This document shows, piece after piece, positions 52,630 to 61,885 of a DNA stretch of 64,000 bases (position 1 is its first letter; each line of letters begins with the position of its first letter). The notes beneath the pieces were generated by a model. The model was given only the letters and a program-made list of their open reading frames with translations, had not been told where the DNA came from and did no database searches. A program made the position numbers and the translations under genes. The stretch is from positions 1,302,001 through 1,366,000 of the forward strand of contig NZ_JABXYU010000001.1 in assembly GCF_013394795.1 (NCBI RefSeq), read 5' to 3'. Origin of the DNA: Leptotrichia sp. oral taxon 223 (GTDB taxonomy: Bacteria; Fusobacteriota; Fusobacteriia; Fusobacteriales; Leptotrichiaceae).

Positions 52630-53580
52630 TTAAATAAGTCCCTTTTCCTTTAAGAAAGAAGTTTCTACAAAATGTCCAGGCTGGTATTCTGTTAATTCAG
52701 GAGTTTCGGGGATAATCCCTATTTCAGAGGCATCTCCCATTGGACTTCTTAAATATGATTCCTCCATATCAATTTTTGTTGTTTTCTTGTAATCAGGATC
52801 TGCTATTGGTACGGCAGAAATAAGTGATTTCGTGTAGCTGTGGACAGGATTACTGTAAACAACTTCCGGAGTTCCCAGTTCCACCACTTTTCCACGATAC
52901 ATAACCGCTACTCTGTCTGAAATATATTTTACCATCGATAAATCATGTGCAATAAATAGCAAAGTCAAGTTTCTTTCCTTTTGAAGATCCTTTAGCAAAT
53001 TTACGACTTGTGCCTGGATCGACACGTCCAGAGCCGAAATTGGCTCATCACACACTAGCACTTCTGGACTGACTGCAAGTGCCCTTGCAATCCCGATTCT
53101 CTGTCTTTGCCCTCCAGAAAATTCATGTGGGAAACGGCTGGCATGTTCTCTATTTAGGCCAACAATTTCTAGTAATTTATAAACTCTTTCCATTCTCTCC
53201 TGTTTTGAAGCTGCCAGTTTGTGAATATCAATTCCTTCGGCAATAATATCTCCAACAGTCATTCTTGGATTAAGTGAAGCCTGTGGATCTTGAAATATCA
53301 TTTGGACTTTTTTTGTAAATTCCTTTCTTCCATAAGATTCCACTGGTTTTCCGTTAAATAAAATATCACCATTTGTCTTTGCATAAAGTCTGCTGACAGT
53401 TCTTCCAAGTGTAGTTTTTCCAGAACCTGATTCTCCTACAAGACTTAGAATTTCACCTTTGTAGATGTCCATTGTAACATTTTCCACAGCCTTTAAGACT
53501 TGTCTTTTTTTCATCGGAAAATATTTTTTTAAGTTTTTCATTTCTATTAGTTTTTCTTTTTTGTTTTCGTTAACTGCCAT
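52630..53580 (-). CDS. oppF: Oligopeptide ABC transporter ATP-binding protein OppF
   Basis: A 316-residue ATPase: Walker A GESGSGKTTL, Q-loop MIFQDPQASLNPRMTVGD, signature FSGGQRQRIGIARAL, Walker B VLVCDEPISALDVSIQAQ and an OppD/F C-terminal domain (HSYTKSLISAVP). It pairs with OppD to power OppBC. Its ATG overlaps the oppD stop by one base (TAATG), showing tight coupling. Confidence 0.95.
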   Translation of the reverse strand: MAVNENKKEKLIEMKNLKKYFPMKKRQVLKAVENVTMDIYKGEILSLVGESGSGKTTLGRTVSRLYAKTNGDILFNGKPVESYGRKEFTKKVQMIFQDPQASLNPRMTVGDIIAEGIDIHKLAASKQERMERVYKLLEIVGLNREHASRFPHEFSGGQRQRIGIARALAVSPEVLVCDEPISALDVSIQAQVVNLLKDLQKERNLTLLFIAHDLSMVKYISDRVAVMYRGKVVELGTPEVVYSNPVHSYTKSLISAVPIADPDYKKTTKIDMEESYLRSPMGDASEIGIIPETPELTEYQPGHFVETSFLKEKGLI

Positions 53581-54629
53581 TATTTCCCCTCCGTTCCTTT
53601 ATTTTCTGATTCATCAGATTCCTCTGATTCAAAAGGAGATTTTATTTTTGGAGCGCCATCGACATAAAGCCATGATTTTACAAGGTGCCCATTTCCCAAG
53701 TCAATCATCGGAGGTTTTCTTTCATAGTCAATTTTCATTGCATATTCAGAACGTGGTGCAAATGGATCTCCTACAGGCGGCTTTAACAAATCTGGAGGAG
53801 TTCCTGGAATAGAAGACAGTTTTTCTCCAATTTTCATATCCAGCCTTGGCAATGATTTCAAAAGTCCCCAAGTATATGGGTGTTTCGGATTTTTGAAAAG
53901 TTCCCTTACAGGAGCCTCTTCCAGCTTTTCTCCAGCATACATGACAACCACTCTGTCAGCAGTTTCAGCAACCACTCCCAAATCATGCGTTATAAGTATT
54001 ACAGCGATATTTAATTCTTTTTTTAATTCGTTTATTAAATCTAGAATCTGTGCCTGAATAGTAACGTCCAGAGCTGTTGTCGGCTCGTCACAGATTAATA
54101 AGTCCGGCTCGCACGAAAGAGCAATGGCTATAACCGCCCTTTGTCGCATTCCTCCAGAAAATTCATGCGGATACTGATGAAATCTTTCTTCTGGTTTAGG
54201 AATGCCAACTTTTCTAAGCATTTCAATGGCCTGCTGCTTTGCCTCTTCCTTTGTTACGTCCTTATGAATTAGAATCCCTTCCATAATTTGCTTTCCAACT
54301 TTAATTGTCGGATTAAGAGATGTCATAGGATCTTGAAATATCATTCCGATTTTTCCACCACGAAGCTGTCTCATTCTCTCTGGCGAAGCCTTTACCAAAT
54401 CTTCCCCTTCAAAAAGGATTTCCCCATTTTTTATTTCCCCTGGCGGCATTGGTATTAATTTCATAATTGTTTGCACGGAAACTGATTTCCCTGAACCAGA
54501 CTCTCCAACGATTGCAAGCGTTTCCCCACGATCCACGGAAAAGTTGATTTTCCTAAGAGCCTGAACTTCCCCGGCATACGTGTTAAAAGAAACACTCAAG
54601 TCCTTTACTTCTAATAATATTTTTCCCAT
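53580..54629 (-). CDS. oppD: Oligopeptide ABC transporter ATP-binding protein OppD
   Basis: A 349-residue ATPase: Walker A GESGSGKSVSVQTIMKL, MIFQDPMTSLNPTIKVGKQ, signature FSGGMRQRAVIAIAL, Walker B LLICDEPTTALDVTIQAQ, and the C-terminal oligopeptide domain HPYTWGLLKSLPRLD. The typical final Cys cluster of some OppD proteins is not present. Starts 35 bp after oppC. Confidence 0.95.
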   Translation of the reverse strand: MGKILLEVKDLSVSFNTYAGEVQALRKINFSVDRGETLAIVGESGSGKSVSVQTIMKLIPMPPGEIKNGEILFEGEDLVKASPERMRQLRGGKIGMIFQDPMTSLNPTIKVGKQIMEGILIHKDVTKEEAKQQAIEMLRKVGIPKPEERFHQYPHEFSGGMRQRAVIAIALSCEPDLLICDEPTTALDVTIQAQILDLINELKKELNIAVILITHDLGVVAETADRVVVMYAGEKLEEAPVRELFKNPKHPYTWGLLKSLPRLDMKIGEKLSSIPGTPPDLLKPPVGDPFAPRSEYAMKIDYERKPPMIDLGNGHLVKSWLYVDGAPKIKSPFESEESDESENKGTEGK

Positions 54630-54664
54630 TCTATAATCCTCTCTGTATTAATATGGATTTTTTT

Positions 54665-55630
54665 TTAATCTCTTAATTTTGGATTTAATGCGTCATTTAA
54701 AGCATCTCCAACAATATTAAATGCCAATGTAATCAATGAAATTACAACTGATGGAATAATGAATAAATATGGATATGAAGTCATATTTACGAAACCATCA
54801 AATACCAAGTTTCCAAGTGATGCCTGTGGAATTGGAACTCCAAGTCCGATGAAACTTAAAAATGCTTCTGTAAAGATAATGTTTGGTATATCTGTTGTAA
54901 GTCTTATTATTATTACACTTAATGTATTTGGAATTAAGTGTTTTAGAGTTATCCATAAAAAGTTTCCACCAAGTGATTTTGAAGCTAATACAAACTCATT
55001 TTCCTTTATTTTTAGGACTTCTCCACGTACTAACAGCGAATAGTTCAGCCATCTAGTCAATGACATTGCAATAATTATTGTTTTTACACTGTTTCCCATT
55101 ACAACCATTAATAAAATTATGTAAATCATTGATGGAATGATTAATAAGATTTCCACAATTCTAGTCATTATTGTGTCAATAATTCCGCCAAAATATGCTG
55201 ATACAGCCCCGTAAATTGTTCCGAAAACAACACAAATTGCAGCTGTTATCAATGATAGTTGCATTGAAATTCTTATCCCTTGCGAAAGCCTTGCAAACAA
55301 GTCACGTCCGAGATTATCCGTTCCTAAGTAATGTCCTTTTGCAAATCCTTTTGCCGGACTTAAAAATTTAGCTGATAAATCCTGAGCCCTATAAGAATAT
55401 TTTGTCAAACTTTGCCCAAAAATTGCTAAAAATAAGAAAATAAGCGTTATTCCCAAAAACGATAAAGCCAATTTATTTTTCTTGAATCTTCTCCAGCCGT
55501 CCTGCCAGAATGTTAAACTTGGTTTGTAGATTACTTCGCTTTGAGTGGTATTCGCACCTACGATTTCAAAATCTTCAGGTGTAGGGGTATAATCATCTTC
55601 AGTTATAATTTTTTTTATGTTTTCTGCCAC
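54665..55630 (-). CDS. oppC: Oligopeptide ABC transporter permease OppC
   Basis: A 321-residue inner-membrane protein with six helices, a cytoplasmic N-terminus of about 45 residues and the binding-protein-dependent signature around YSLLVRGEVLKIKENEFVLASKSLGGN. HYLGTDNLGRDLFARLSQGIRISM is the OppC hallmark. It starts with GTG at 55630, overlapping the TAG of oppB by one base. Confidence 0.95.
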   Translation of the reverse strand: MAENIKKIITEDDYTPTPEDFEIVGANTTQSEVIYKPSLTFWQDGWRRFKKNKLALSFLGITLIFLFLAIFGQSLTKYSYRAQDLSAKFLSPAKGFAKGHYLGTDNLGRDLFARLSQGIRISMQLSLITAAICVVFGTIYGAVSAYFGGIIDTIMTRIVEILLIIPSMIYIILLMVVMGNSVKTIIIAMSLTRWLNYSLLVRGEVLKIKENEFVLASKSLGGNFLWITLKHLIPNTLSVIIIRLTTDIPNIIFTEAFLSFIGLGVPIPQASLGNLVFDGFVNMTSYPYLFIIPSVVISLITLAFNIVGDALNDALNPKLRD

Positions 55631-56607
55631 TATACTTCATCTCCTTTTCCAAGCTTAATTTTAGGATCAACCATGACATATACAATGTCGACAAGTATCA
55701 TCATTATAATAAGGAATATCGCATAAAACACAGTAACTCCAAGTACCATCGTGTAATCCCTGTCATTGATGCTGTCTACAAAGTATTTTCCTAATCCTGG
55801 AATCGAAAACATCTTTTCAATTACAAATGAACCTGTCAGAACCGCAGCAATTGTCGGCCCCATTATTGTGATGATTGGCAAAATCGCATTTCTTAAAGCA
55901 TGTTTAAAAACGATATTTTTTGGCTTTACCCCTTTTGCAATTGCCAATCTTATATAATCCTGCCCCATTACCTCGATCATTTTATCTCTTAATAACCGTG
56001 CAATCAATGCCACTGTGTAAAGCCCAAGTGCAACAACCGGCAGTATTTTTTTCTCAGGCCTGTCCCATCCTGACAGCAAAATCCTTATAAGCGGCAAGTT
56101 ATATTCATCGATTAAGATACCGTTATGTATGTCGACAAAATACTTCTGCATCAGTCCCGCCAATACAAAACTCGGTACGGATATTCCAATTATTGCCACA
56201 ACCATTGCTAATCTGTCCTGATATTTTCCTCTTTTCAGAGCTGCGACAATTCCCAGCGGAATTCCCAAAGCCAGTGCAAAGATAATAGATCTGGCTCCTA
56301 AATCTGCCGATGTCAGAAAACTCTTCTTAATAACATCGTTAACAGTTCTCCCACGAACTTTCATGGATGCCCCCAGATCTCCTTTTGCTATGTTTTTTAG
56401 ATATTCAACATACTGTTCCCCAAGCGGACGGTCCAAATGGTATTTTGCCATTAGATTTTCCTTTACTTTAGGTGGAATCGCTTTTTCACTTTGAAACGGA
56501 TCACCAGGTAACATATGTATCAGAAAGAATGTAATAGTAATAACTAGCCACAACGTTACAAGCCCCATTGCGATTCTTTTAATTAAAAACTTTAAAATAT
56601 TTTTCAT
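55630..56607 (-). CDS. oppB: Oligopeptide ABC transporter permease OppB
   Basis: A 325-residue permease with six helices. The N-terminus (LKFLIKRIAMGLVTLWLVITITFFLIHMLPGDPF) and ALYTVALIARLLRDKMIEVMGQDYIRLAIAKGVK region with EAA-type loop are typical; MFSIPGLGKYFVDSINDRDYTMVLG lies near the end. First gene of oppBCDF-oppA x4. Preceded by a promoter-like sequence at 56644-56673. Confidence 0.95.
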   Translation of the reverse strand: MKNILKFLIKRIAMGLVTLWLVITITFFLIHMLPGDPFQSEKAIPPKVKENLMAKYHLDRPLGEQYVEYLKNIAKGDLGASMKVRGRTVNDVIKKSFLTSADLGARSIIFALALGIPLGIVAALKRGKYQDRLAMVVAIIGISVPSFVLAGLMQKYFVDIHNGILIDEYNLPLIRILLSGWDRPEKKILPVVALGLYTVALIARLLRDKMIEVMGQDYIRLAIAKGVKPKNIVFKHALRNAILPIITIMGPTIAAVLTGSFVIEKMFSIPGLGKYFVDSINDRDYTMVLGVTVFYAIFLIIMMILVDIVYVMVDPKIKLGKGDEV

Positions 56608-56643
56608 ACTCGCTTCCTTTCGCTAAAATTTTTATATATCTAT

Positions 56644-56673
56644 ATTATATCTTATATTTAGTAAGATTTGCAA
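56644..56673 (-). promoter_or_regulatory. Probable opp operon promoter
   Basis: On the - strand, TTGCAA (56668-56673), 18-bp spacer, TATAAT (56644-56649), about 37 nt before oppB. Confidence 0.5.
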
Positions 56674-56771
56674 GCAATTTTGTTTATAATGAATATTTTT
56701 TTACTATTAATTTTTTTATGGATAAATAATAGTTCTCTAAATATAATATATTTACGGAATTTCAAGCAATA

Positions 56772-56824
56772 TAAAAAGCAGCCTAAATTTTTATTAAAAT
56801 TAAATATGAAAACTTAGACTGCCT
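56772..56824 (-). terminator. Terminator downstream of the secreted protein gene
   Basis: On the - strand, GGCAGTCTAA pairs with TTAGGCTGC and is followed by TTTTT. It separates the gene at 56863 from the opp operon. Confidence 0.75.
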
Positions 56825-56862
56825 GTTTATTTATAAAATATTATTTTTAAATTTCTTAAAAT

Positions 56863-57720
56863 TTAGTTTTTATATGTATTGCAACGGTTTAGCCAACCTG
56901 CCAGCCATTTTCTCTCGTTTCTTGCGGGATCGGAATTTTTTACCCGTCTTTCAAGAACGAATTTTGCAGAGTCGCTAAATTCTTCAAGAGCCGCTTTCCC
57001 ACTGTCGGTACCTTTCATATTTTCCAAGACTTGCAGAAGTCCCCAGCCATCCCCGTTGTAAGTTTCAGTCCGGGAAGTCCCTTCACCTTTGAAATTCACG
57101 TAATCAATCAATGGATATAGCCCGTTTGGAGAGTGTGCAACACGGTAAAACTGTTTTTTTACATTTTCTGGGTTATCTGCTATTTCCAGCATTTTTTCTA
57201 AAGAGTTTTCGAGCCGCTCAAAAATAAATGAAACTTGAATAGCCTTTGTATTATAAAGAAAATTTGTCAATTCGACAATATCCTTATTTCCAACGCTTCT
57301 AAGTTTAAAAAGTTCCTCACGGCTTTCCCAAGGGGAATAACTGTTTTCTTCAACAATCCTAGGCAATTTTATGTCATGCTTCCTGTAATACGCAACAAGC
57401 TGCGGAAAACTTTCTTCAAATCTTCCTCGCTGCCCTTGTTTGTACCATATAAAATGCCCGATTCCCAGCGATGGGAAATCTTCCCCCGTATTCCAGTAAA
57501 CAAGATCTTCCCTTTTCCCGCCAGCTTCATTCTTAAAAATCTTCTCAGCCACAACATCCAGTTCCGCCTTTGAAATTGTAAGTCCAGCCTTCTTATTCGT
57601 ATCCATGGCATCAGGCTTTGAAGGCATTTTTGCCACATTTTTATTGGAAAGCCCAAATGACGCCATTGAAATTGCCATAATGCTGGCTAAAATTAATAAT
57701 TTACATTTGTTTCTTTTCAT
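56863..57720 (-). CDS. Exported protein, possibly lysozyme-like
   Basis: A 285-residue protein with a signal peptide (about 1-23, cleavage near SMASFG). From about residue 50: ELDVVAEKIFKNEAGGKREDLVYWNTGEDFPSLGIGHFIWY. The E in KNEAGG, followed by a G-x-GH segment, is reminiscent of lysozyme/transglycosylase folds, but the family is not identified for sure. A C-terminal part has GWGLLQVLENMKG and KWLAGWLNRCNTYKN. It lies divergent to the zinc-type ArsR gene (210-222 bp apart) and could be under its control. Substrate unknown. Confidence 0.7.
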   Translation of the reverse strand: MKRNKCKLLILASIMAISMASFGLSNKNVAKMPSKPDAMDTNKKAGLTISKAELDVVAEKIFKNEAGGKREDLVYWNTGEDFPSLGIGHFIWYKQGQRGRFEESFPQLVAYYRKHDIKLPRIVEENSYSPWESREELFKLRSVGNKDIVELTNFLYNTKAIQVSFIFERLENSLEKMLEIADNPENVKKQFYRVAHSPNGLYPLIDYVNFKGEGTSRTETYNGDGWGLLQVLENMKGTDSGKAALEEFSDSAKFVLERRVKNSDPARNERKWLAGWLNRCNTYKN

Positions 57721-57882
57721 AAAGTCCGCTCCTTTTTTATTAAAATTATTGTTTTAAAATATTTAGCTTTTTTAGTAAAAATACAAAAGTAATTTTATTA
57801 TATTATAACAACTTTTTAACAGTTTTTCACTTTTTTTTATCTTAGATGGCAAAAGAAAAAAGATGGAGTAAAAAATCTAATT

Positions 57883-57910
57883 TTGCAGTAATTCAAATAC
57901 GTGATATAAT
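57883..57910 (+). promoter_or_regulatory. Probable promoter of the ArsR-family gene
   Basis: TTGCAG (57883-57888), 16-bp spacer, TATAAT (57905-57910), about 30 nt before ATG 57943. No clear 12-2-12 palindrome operator was found. Confidence 0.65.
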
Positions 57911-57942
57911 ACTAACATATATTTCAAAAATTGGGAGTGAAA

Positions 57943-58317
57943 ATGGCTAAAATAATGGAAGAAGAAAATATAAATTATGAAACAAAGGCTATTCATAAGG
58001 AAATCGTGGAAAAAGTGGAAAAATTAATGCCAGAAGAAGAAGTTATATATGATTTGGCAGATTTTTTTAAGATACTGGGGGATACTACAAGAATGAGGAT
58101 ATTAAGTGCCTTATTTCATGAGGAAATGTGTGTTTACGATATTGCAAATCTTCTGAAAATGACACAGTCCGCTATTTCACATCAGCTTCGGGTATTGAAG
58201 CAGGGCAGATTTGTAAAACATCGAAAAGAAGGGAAAATTGTCTATTATTCGCTGGAAGATGAGCATATAAAGCATATTGTAGAGCAGGGAATGACACATA
58301 TTCTGGAAAAAAAATAA
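57943..58317 (+). CDS. ArsR/SmtB-family metalloregulator, zinc-sensor type
   Basis: A 124-residue winged-helix repressor. The HTH region is FKILGDTTRMRILSALF, then DIANLLKMTQSAISHQLRVLKQGRFVKHRKEGKIVYYSL. The C-terminal helix carries D106-x-H108-x10-H119-x2-E122, exactly the alpha5 site used by SmtB/CzrA for zinc. Only one Cys (C63) is present, so the CadC-type alpha3 site is absent. ATG 57943 follows GGGAGTG. No transporter gene adjoins it, so its regulon is elsewhere or is the divergent gene at 56863. Confidence 0.9.
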   Translation: MAKIMEEENINYETKAIHKEIVEKVEKLMPEEEVIYDLADFFKILGDTTRMRILSALFHEEMCVYDIANLLKMTQSAISHQLRVLKQGRFVKHRKEGKIVYYSLEDEHIKHIVEQGMTHILEKK

Positions 58318-58467
58318 TTTGTAAGGCAAATAATATTAGATATGATATAATTACAGAAAAGTAAAGAAGATTATGAAAAAGTGTTGGAAGTAATAAAAGA
58401 ATTGACTAAATAGATTTTTTATTTTAAACTGGAAAAATATAAAAAAACTAAACAACAGATTTTATTT

Positions 58468-58508
58468 AAGGAATTAGGACTAATCAAATTAGAAATAATT
58501 CCTTTTTA
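58468..58508. terminator. Terminator between arsR-type and methyltransferase genes
   Basis: AAGGAATTA (58468-58476) pairs with TAATTCCTT (58496-58504), followed by T's; convergent genes on both sides. Between 58318 and 58467 only short broken reading frames are seen. Confidence 0.75.
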
Positions 58509-58537
58509 TTATTGTCTAGCTTCTTGGTAAATATTTT

Positions 58538-59206
58538 TTATATTTGGTTATTAATTTCAATTCCAGAATTTACCTTTCCTCCTTTTCTCCCATGTACAAC
58601 TACTAAATCTATTTTTTTATATTTACTAACTTCTATTGTCAAAATATTCATGTTATTCTTGTAGATATACCTAAAAACATCATTTAGCCTGTCATTCGGC
58701 ACAATTACAAAAAATTCCCCATAATTTTTTAAGAGCCTTCTTATTTCCTGAAAAAGTTCTTCCAATGTCAATAAAATTTCGTATTTACTGAGTTTCTCCG
58801 CTTCATCTTCCGGCATTTTTCCAGAATTTATTTTTTTATATGGAGGATTTGAAAAAATAAAATCATATTCTCCATTAACATTTTTTATATTTTTATTAAT
58901 TAGCATTATTTTTTCTTCTAAATTATTTATTTCTATATTTTTTTCCAATATTTTAAAAATATCTTTCTGTATTTCTGCTGCAAAAATTTTTGAAATAATA
59001 TTCATTTCAGAAAGCAATAGGGAAATTATACCCTGTCCTGCCCCAATTTCCAGAAATGTTTTTTTCTCTTTTATATTTTTATATTCTACATTAAAATATT
59101 TTTTTATAAACTCAGACAGTAAAATGGCGTCCTGTGTTATTTTCAGCCCTTTTTCCTTTACAATCATCTTTTTATTGACACTTTTCAGATTTTCAATATA
59201 ACTCAC
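58538..59206 (-). CDS. tRNA1(Val) adenine-37 N6-methyltransferase-like protein (TrmN6 family)
   Basis: A 222-residue SAM-dependent methyltransferase: LKITQDAILLSEFI opening, FLEIGAGQGIISLLLSEM as motif I, and FIFSNPPYKK as the N6-adenine NPPY motif. Overall length and the opening QDAILLS match YfiC/TrmN6, which methylates A37 of tRNA1Val. Another N6-adenine target cannot be excluded. Unlinked to its neighbours, with a terminator on each side. Confidence 0.85.
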   Translation of the reverse strand: MSYIENLKSVNKKMIVKEKGLKITQDAILLSEFIKKYFNVEYKNIKEKKTFLEIGAGQGIISLLLSEMNIISKIFAAEIQKDIFKILEKNIEINNLEEKIMLINKNIKNVNGEYDFIFSNPPYKKINSGKMPEDEAEKLSKYEILLTLEELFQEIRRLLKNYGEFFVIVPNDRLNDVFRYIYKNNMNILTIEVSKYKKIDLVVVHGRKGGKVNSGIEINNQI

Positions 59207-59235
59207 TGTAACTCCTTTTTATTGATGTTTTTAAA

Positions 59236-59280
59236 ATAAAAACTGCTCCAAACTTTTTTAGTATTTGAAACAGTTTCCAA
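59236..59280 (-). terminator. Terminator after the PpiD-like gene
   Basis: On the - strand, AAACTGTTTCAAA pairs with TTTGGAGCAGTTT and is followed by TTATTTT. Confidence 0.7.
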
Positions 59281-59290
59281 AATTTATATT

Positions 59291-61117
59291 TTATATAATT
59301 TCTAATTGTTTATCTGCATATTCGTGTGCAAGTTCCAGTCTTACACGCTCTTTTGAATTTTCAAACGTAGCTTGTGTAAATGGTATTTCAGATGTCTTAG
59401 TTATTAAATAGTATCCTGTTGCATCGTTTCTGTCAAGAATTCCGTTTATTTGCAGCGCAAATATCTGATTCATTAATTCATCATTTTTACCAATTCCAGG
59501 AATTGCATCCGATTTAACCATTTTTTTGAATCTTTCCTTAACGCTGAATTTATATTTGTCCTGTTTTTCCACATTTTCAAAAGTTGTTTTTTTACTTTCA
59601 ATTTCAGCTTTTAAAGCCTGAACTTTTTTAACAACTTCCTGTTTAGAGGCTTCGGAAATAACTGGTGTTATTAAAATATGGCTAACTTTTGCAACATTGT
59701 CATTGTTTGCATCTTTACTTTGAATGTAAATAATGTGGTATCCAAATTGCGTTCTGATGGGTCCCACAATATCTCCAGCCTTACCTTTTTTAACTGCATT
59801 TGCAAATTCTGGAACAAGCTGTGATAAATCGGCTGTTTCTCCTAGACTTCCACCATTGTTCGCAGAACCGGGATCTTTTGAAAATTCTTTGGCTTTAGCT
59901 GCAAAATTATCTTTTGTTGTTGTCTTCATAATGTTTTCAGCCTGTTTTTTAGCCGCTTCAAAGTCATTTTCGCTAGCCTGATATTCTTCTCCGATTACAT
60001 ATCCCCCAATGCTGTTTGGAGTATTGTAGCTGTCCTTTTTAGCGTTAAATCTGGCTTGTAATGTCGCATCATCAGGTTTATAGGTATCTATTAGATAATT
60101 ATAGTATTTTTGCGAATAATCTCTTAACTGATCTACTCCCACTAAATCGGCATCAGCTTTTATTCCAGCTGTTTTAGCCTTATTAGCAATTTTTACAAAT
60201 TTGTCCAAGTTTACCTTTAATGTAGCTTTTAAATCATTAACCAGCTTGTCTGAATATCCTTGCTGTGTTTGTGAAACTGCATTTATAAGCTGTTCATTTA
60301 GTGATTCGTTTGTATATTTATATTCTCCATTTTGTGCCACAACAGCTGTCATATTAGTGTACATTTTTTCAAAATCTTTGTTTTTAAATACAATTTTAGC
60401 CTTTTCCTTGGCTTTTGCAAGATATGAATTTAAAATCATGATATCTTTATCCTGAGTCATATTTTCTTTAATTTGATCTTTCACATCTTCAAAATCCTGA
60501 TTTAAAAATGCCTGAGTATATTTATTTCTCTCATATGCTTTTTTTATTTCTTCATCTGTAATTTTATCATTTGAAAATAATTTTTCTCTCATTTTTTCAA
60601 TCATTTTTTGATCTTTTATCATCTTTTTAAATGAAGTGACATTATATCCGACAGATCTTAAATATTGAGCAAACTCCTGTTTTCCCAAACCTGACTGTTT
60701 TTGATAAGTTTCAAATTCCTTACTCACAGTTGCCCCACTTATTTTTATTCCTAAATTTTTTGCCGATGAAAGCAAAATTTCCTTATTTATCATAAGCTGT
60801 AAAACATATTCATTAATAATATTATCTGGAACATTTTTCAAATTTTCAGCGGGTATTCCTGCTTGTGATAACTGCTGCATTTTTTGCTGATTTAAGTTAT
60901 ATAATTGATTTTTCAGTCCAAGACTTTCTCTTTCAAAATCATCCCGGTAAATCTTTGTTCCATTGACAGTTGCAATTACTTCCCTGTTGCCTCCTGCTGC
61001 GCCAAAAACATTATTTTTTAAAAATAATATCCCTGTAATAAGCATAGATATGCCAAATATTCCTATTATAATTGCAGAAGCAATCTGAATTGCCTTTTTA
61101 TGCTCTCTAAATCCCAT
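59291..61117 (-). CDS. Membrane-anchored peptidyl-prolyl isomerase/foldase (PpiD/SurA-like)
   Basis: A 608-residue protein with a cytoplasmic basic N-terminus, one membrane helix (about 9-34) and periplasmic domains. The SurA_N-type chaperone domain covers about 45-200 (NGTKIYRDDFERE..., INEYVLQLMINKEILLSSAKNLGI). A parvulin domain spans about 360-470: AAKAKEFSKDPGSANNGGSLGETADLSQLVPEFANAV...GPIRTQFGYHIIYI. It helps outer-membrane or secreted proteins fold. Linked to gerMN, amiC and yajC genes of the envelope. Confidence 0.88.
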   Translation of the reverse strand: MGFREHKKAIQIASAIIIGIFGISMLITGILFLKNNVFGAAGGNREVIATVNGTKIYRDDFERESLGLKNQLYNLNQQKMQQLSQAGIPAENLKNVPDNIINEYVLQLMINKEILLSSAKNLGIKISGATVSKEFETYQKQSGLGKQEFAQYLRSVGYNVTSFKKMIKDQKMIEKMREKLFSNDKITDEEIKKAYERNKYTQAFLNQDFEDVKDQIKENMTQDKDIMILNSYLAKAKEKAKIVFKNKDFEKMYTNMTAVVAQNGEYKYTNESLNEQLINAVSQTQQGYSDKLVNDLKATLKVNLDKFVKIANKAKTAGIKADADLVGVDQLRDYSQKYYNYLIDTYKPDDATLQARFNAKKDSYNTPNSIGGYVIGEEYQASENDFEAAKKQAENIMKTTTKDNFAAKAKEFSKDPGSANNGGSLGETADLSQLVPEFANAVKKGKAGDIVGPIRTQFGYHIIYIQSKDANNDNVAKVSHILITPVISEASKQEVVKKVQALKAEIESKKTTFENVEKQDKYKFSVKERFKKMVKSDAIPGIGKNDELMNQIFALQINGILDRNDATGYYLITKTSEIPFTQATFENSKERVRLELAHEYADKQLEII

Positions 61118-61213
61118 TATTTATCTTCCTTTCTATTGTCTTTAGTCATTTTAACATTATAGCACATAAAATACTATTTTTCTATTATTTTTTGAAGAAA
61201 AGCCGGTTGATCC

Positions 61214-61267
61214 AAAAAATAAAAGCTGCTTTAATATCAATAAAATTTTTATTAACATTTAAGCAAC
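61214..61267 (-). terminator. Strong hairpin terminator downstream of the GerMN gene
   Basis: On the - strand, GTTGCTTAAATGTTAATAAAA pairs nearly perfectly with TTTTATTGATATTAAAGCAGC and is followed by TTTTATTTTTT. Confidence 0.8.
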
Positions 61268-61312
61268 TCAATTTTTTTTTAGTATTTAACTGCTATTTCT
61301 ACTAATATTTTT

Positions 61313-61861
61313 TTATCTTGTATTTGTTTCCCCGTCTATCTGAATTACAACGCTCTGAATATTAGGGAAATTTTTTAATATAGTATTTGTTACAGCCAGA
61401 GAAAATCCATTAAACAGTTCAGGATTTTTCTTTAGATTTGCAAATTGTGCATTTAATTTGACAACTGTCGTATTTACATTATCAATTCTAAGATTGTATG
61501 CGCTTCTAAATTTCATATCTTCTGAAATGTAGTCAGAATTTCTGATAATTCCATTTATAAAATCACCTTCTATCAGGTTTATTTGACGAGGGACTACGAT
61601 TTCCCGTTCATTTACTGTTTTTGTAGAGGGATCGTAAACAAATATGGAAATTCTATTTTGAGTTTCTTCATCCTGAGTTGTTTCTTGCACCAGGTTCTTG
61701 TCCACCTCTACATGAATCATGCTTCTATGCTTTCTGTCATAGCGGTTTACAAGAACCACTGCCACTGTTACAAAAAAAAGCAATGCTACAAAAAGATTTT
61801 TTTTAAAGTTACTTTTTTTCTTTTTAGTTTTTTCCTCATTTAATTTTTCTTGTTTTTGCAT
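61313..61861 (-). CDS. GerMN-domain membrane protein
   Basis: A 182-residue protein with a Lys-rich cytoplasmic N-terminus, one membrane helix (about 25-42) and a C-terminal GerMN-like domain (about 68-182): ISIFVYDPSTKTVNEREIVVP, LIEGDFINGIIRNSDYISEDMKFRSAYNLRIDNVNTTVVKLNAQFANL and LAVTNTILKNFPNIQSVVIQIDG. Related domains occur in spore germination and envelope proteins; in a non-sporulating cell a role with the neighbouring amidase in wall remodelling is plausible. Its function is not established. Confidence 0.8.
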   Translation of the reverse strand: MQKQEKLNEEKTKKKKSNFKKNLFVALLFFVTVAVVLVNRYDRKHRSMIHVEVDKNLVQETTQDEETQNRISIFVYDPSTKTVNEREIVVPRQINLIEGDFINGIIRNSDYISEDMKFRSAYNLRIDNVNTTVVKLNAQFANLKKNPELFNGFSLAVTNTILKNFPNIQSVVIQIDGETNTR

Positions 61862-61885
61862 AAATTTCTCCTAATTTGGATAATA

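Noticed and set aside
58370-58413. Short frame after the ArsR gene (EDYEKVLEVIKELTK)
   Set aside because: Too short and without a start or ribosome-binding site; possibly a gene fragment, but not supportable.
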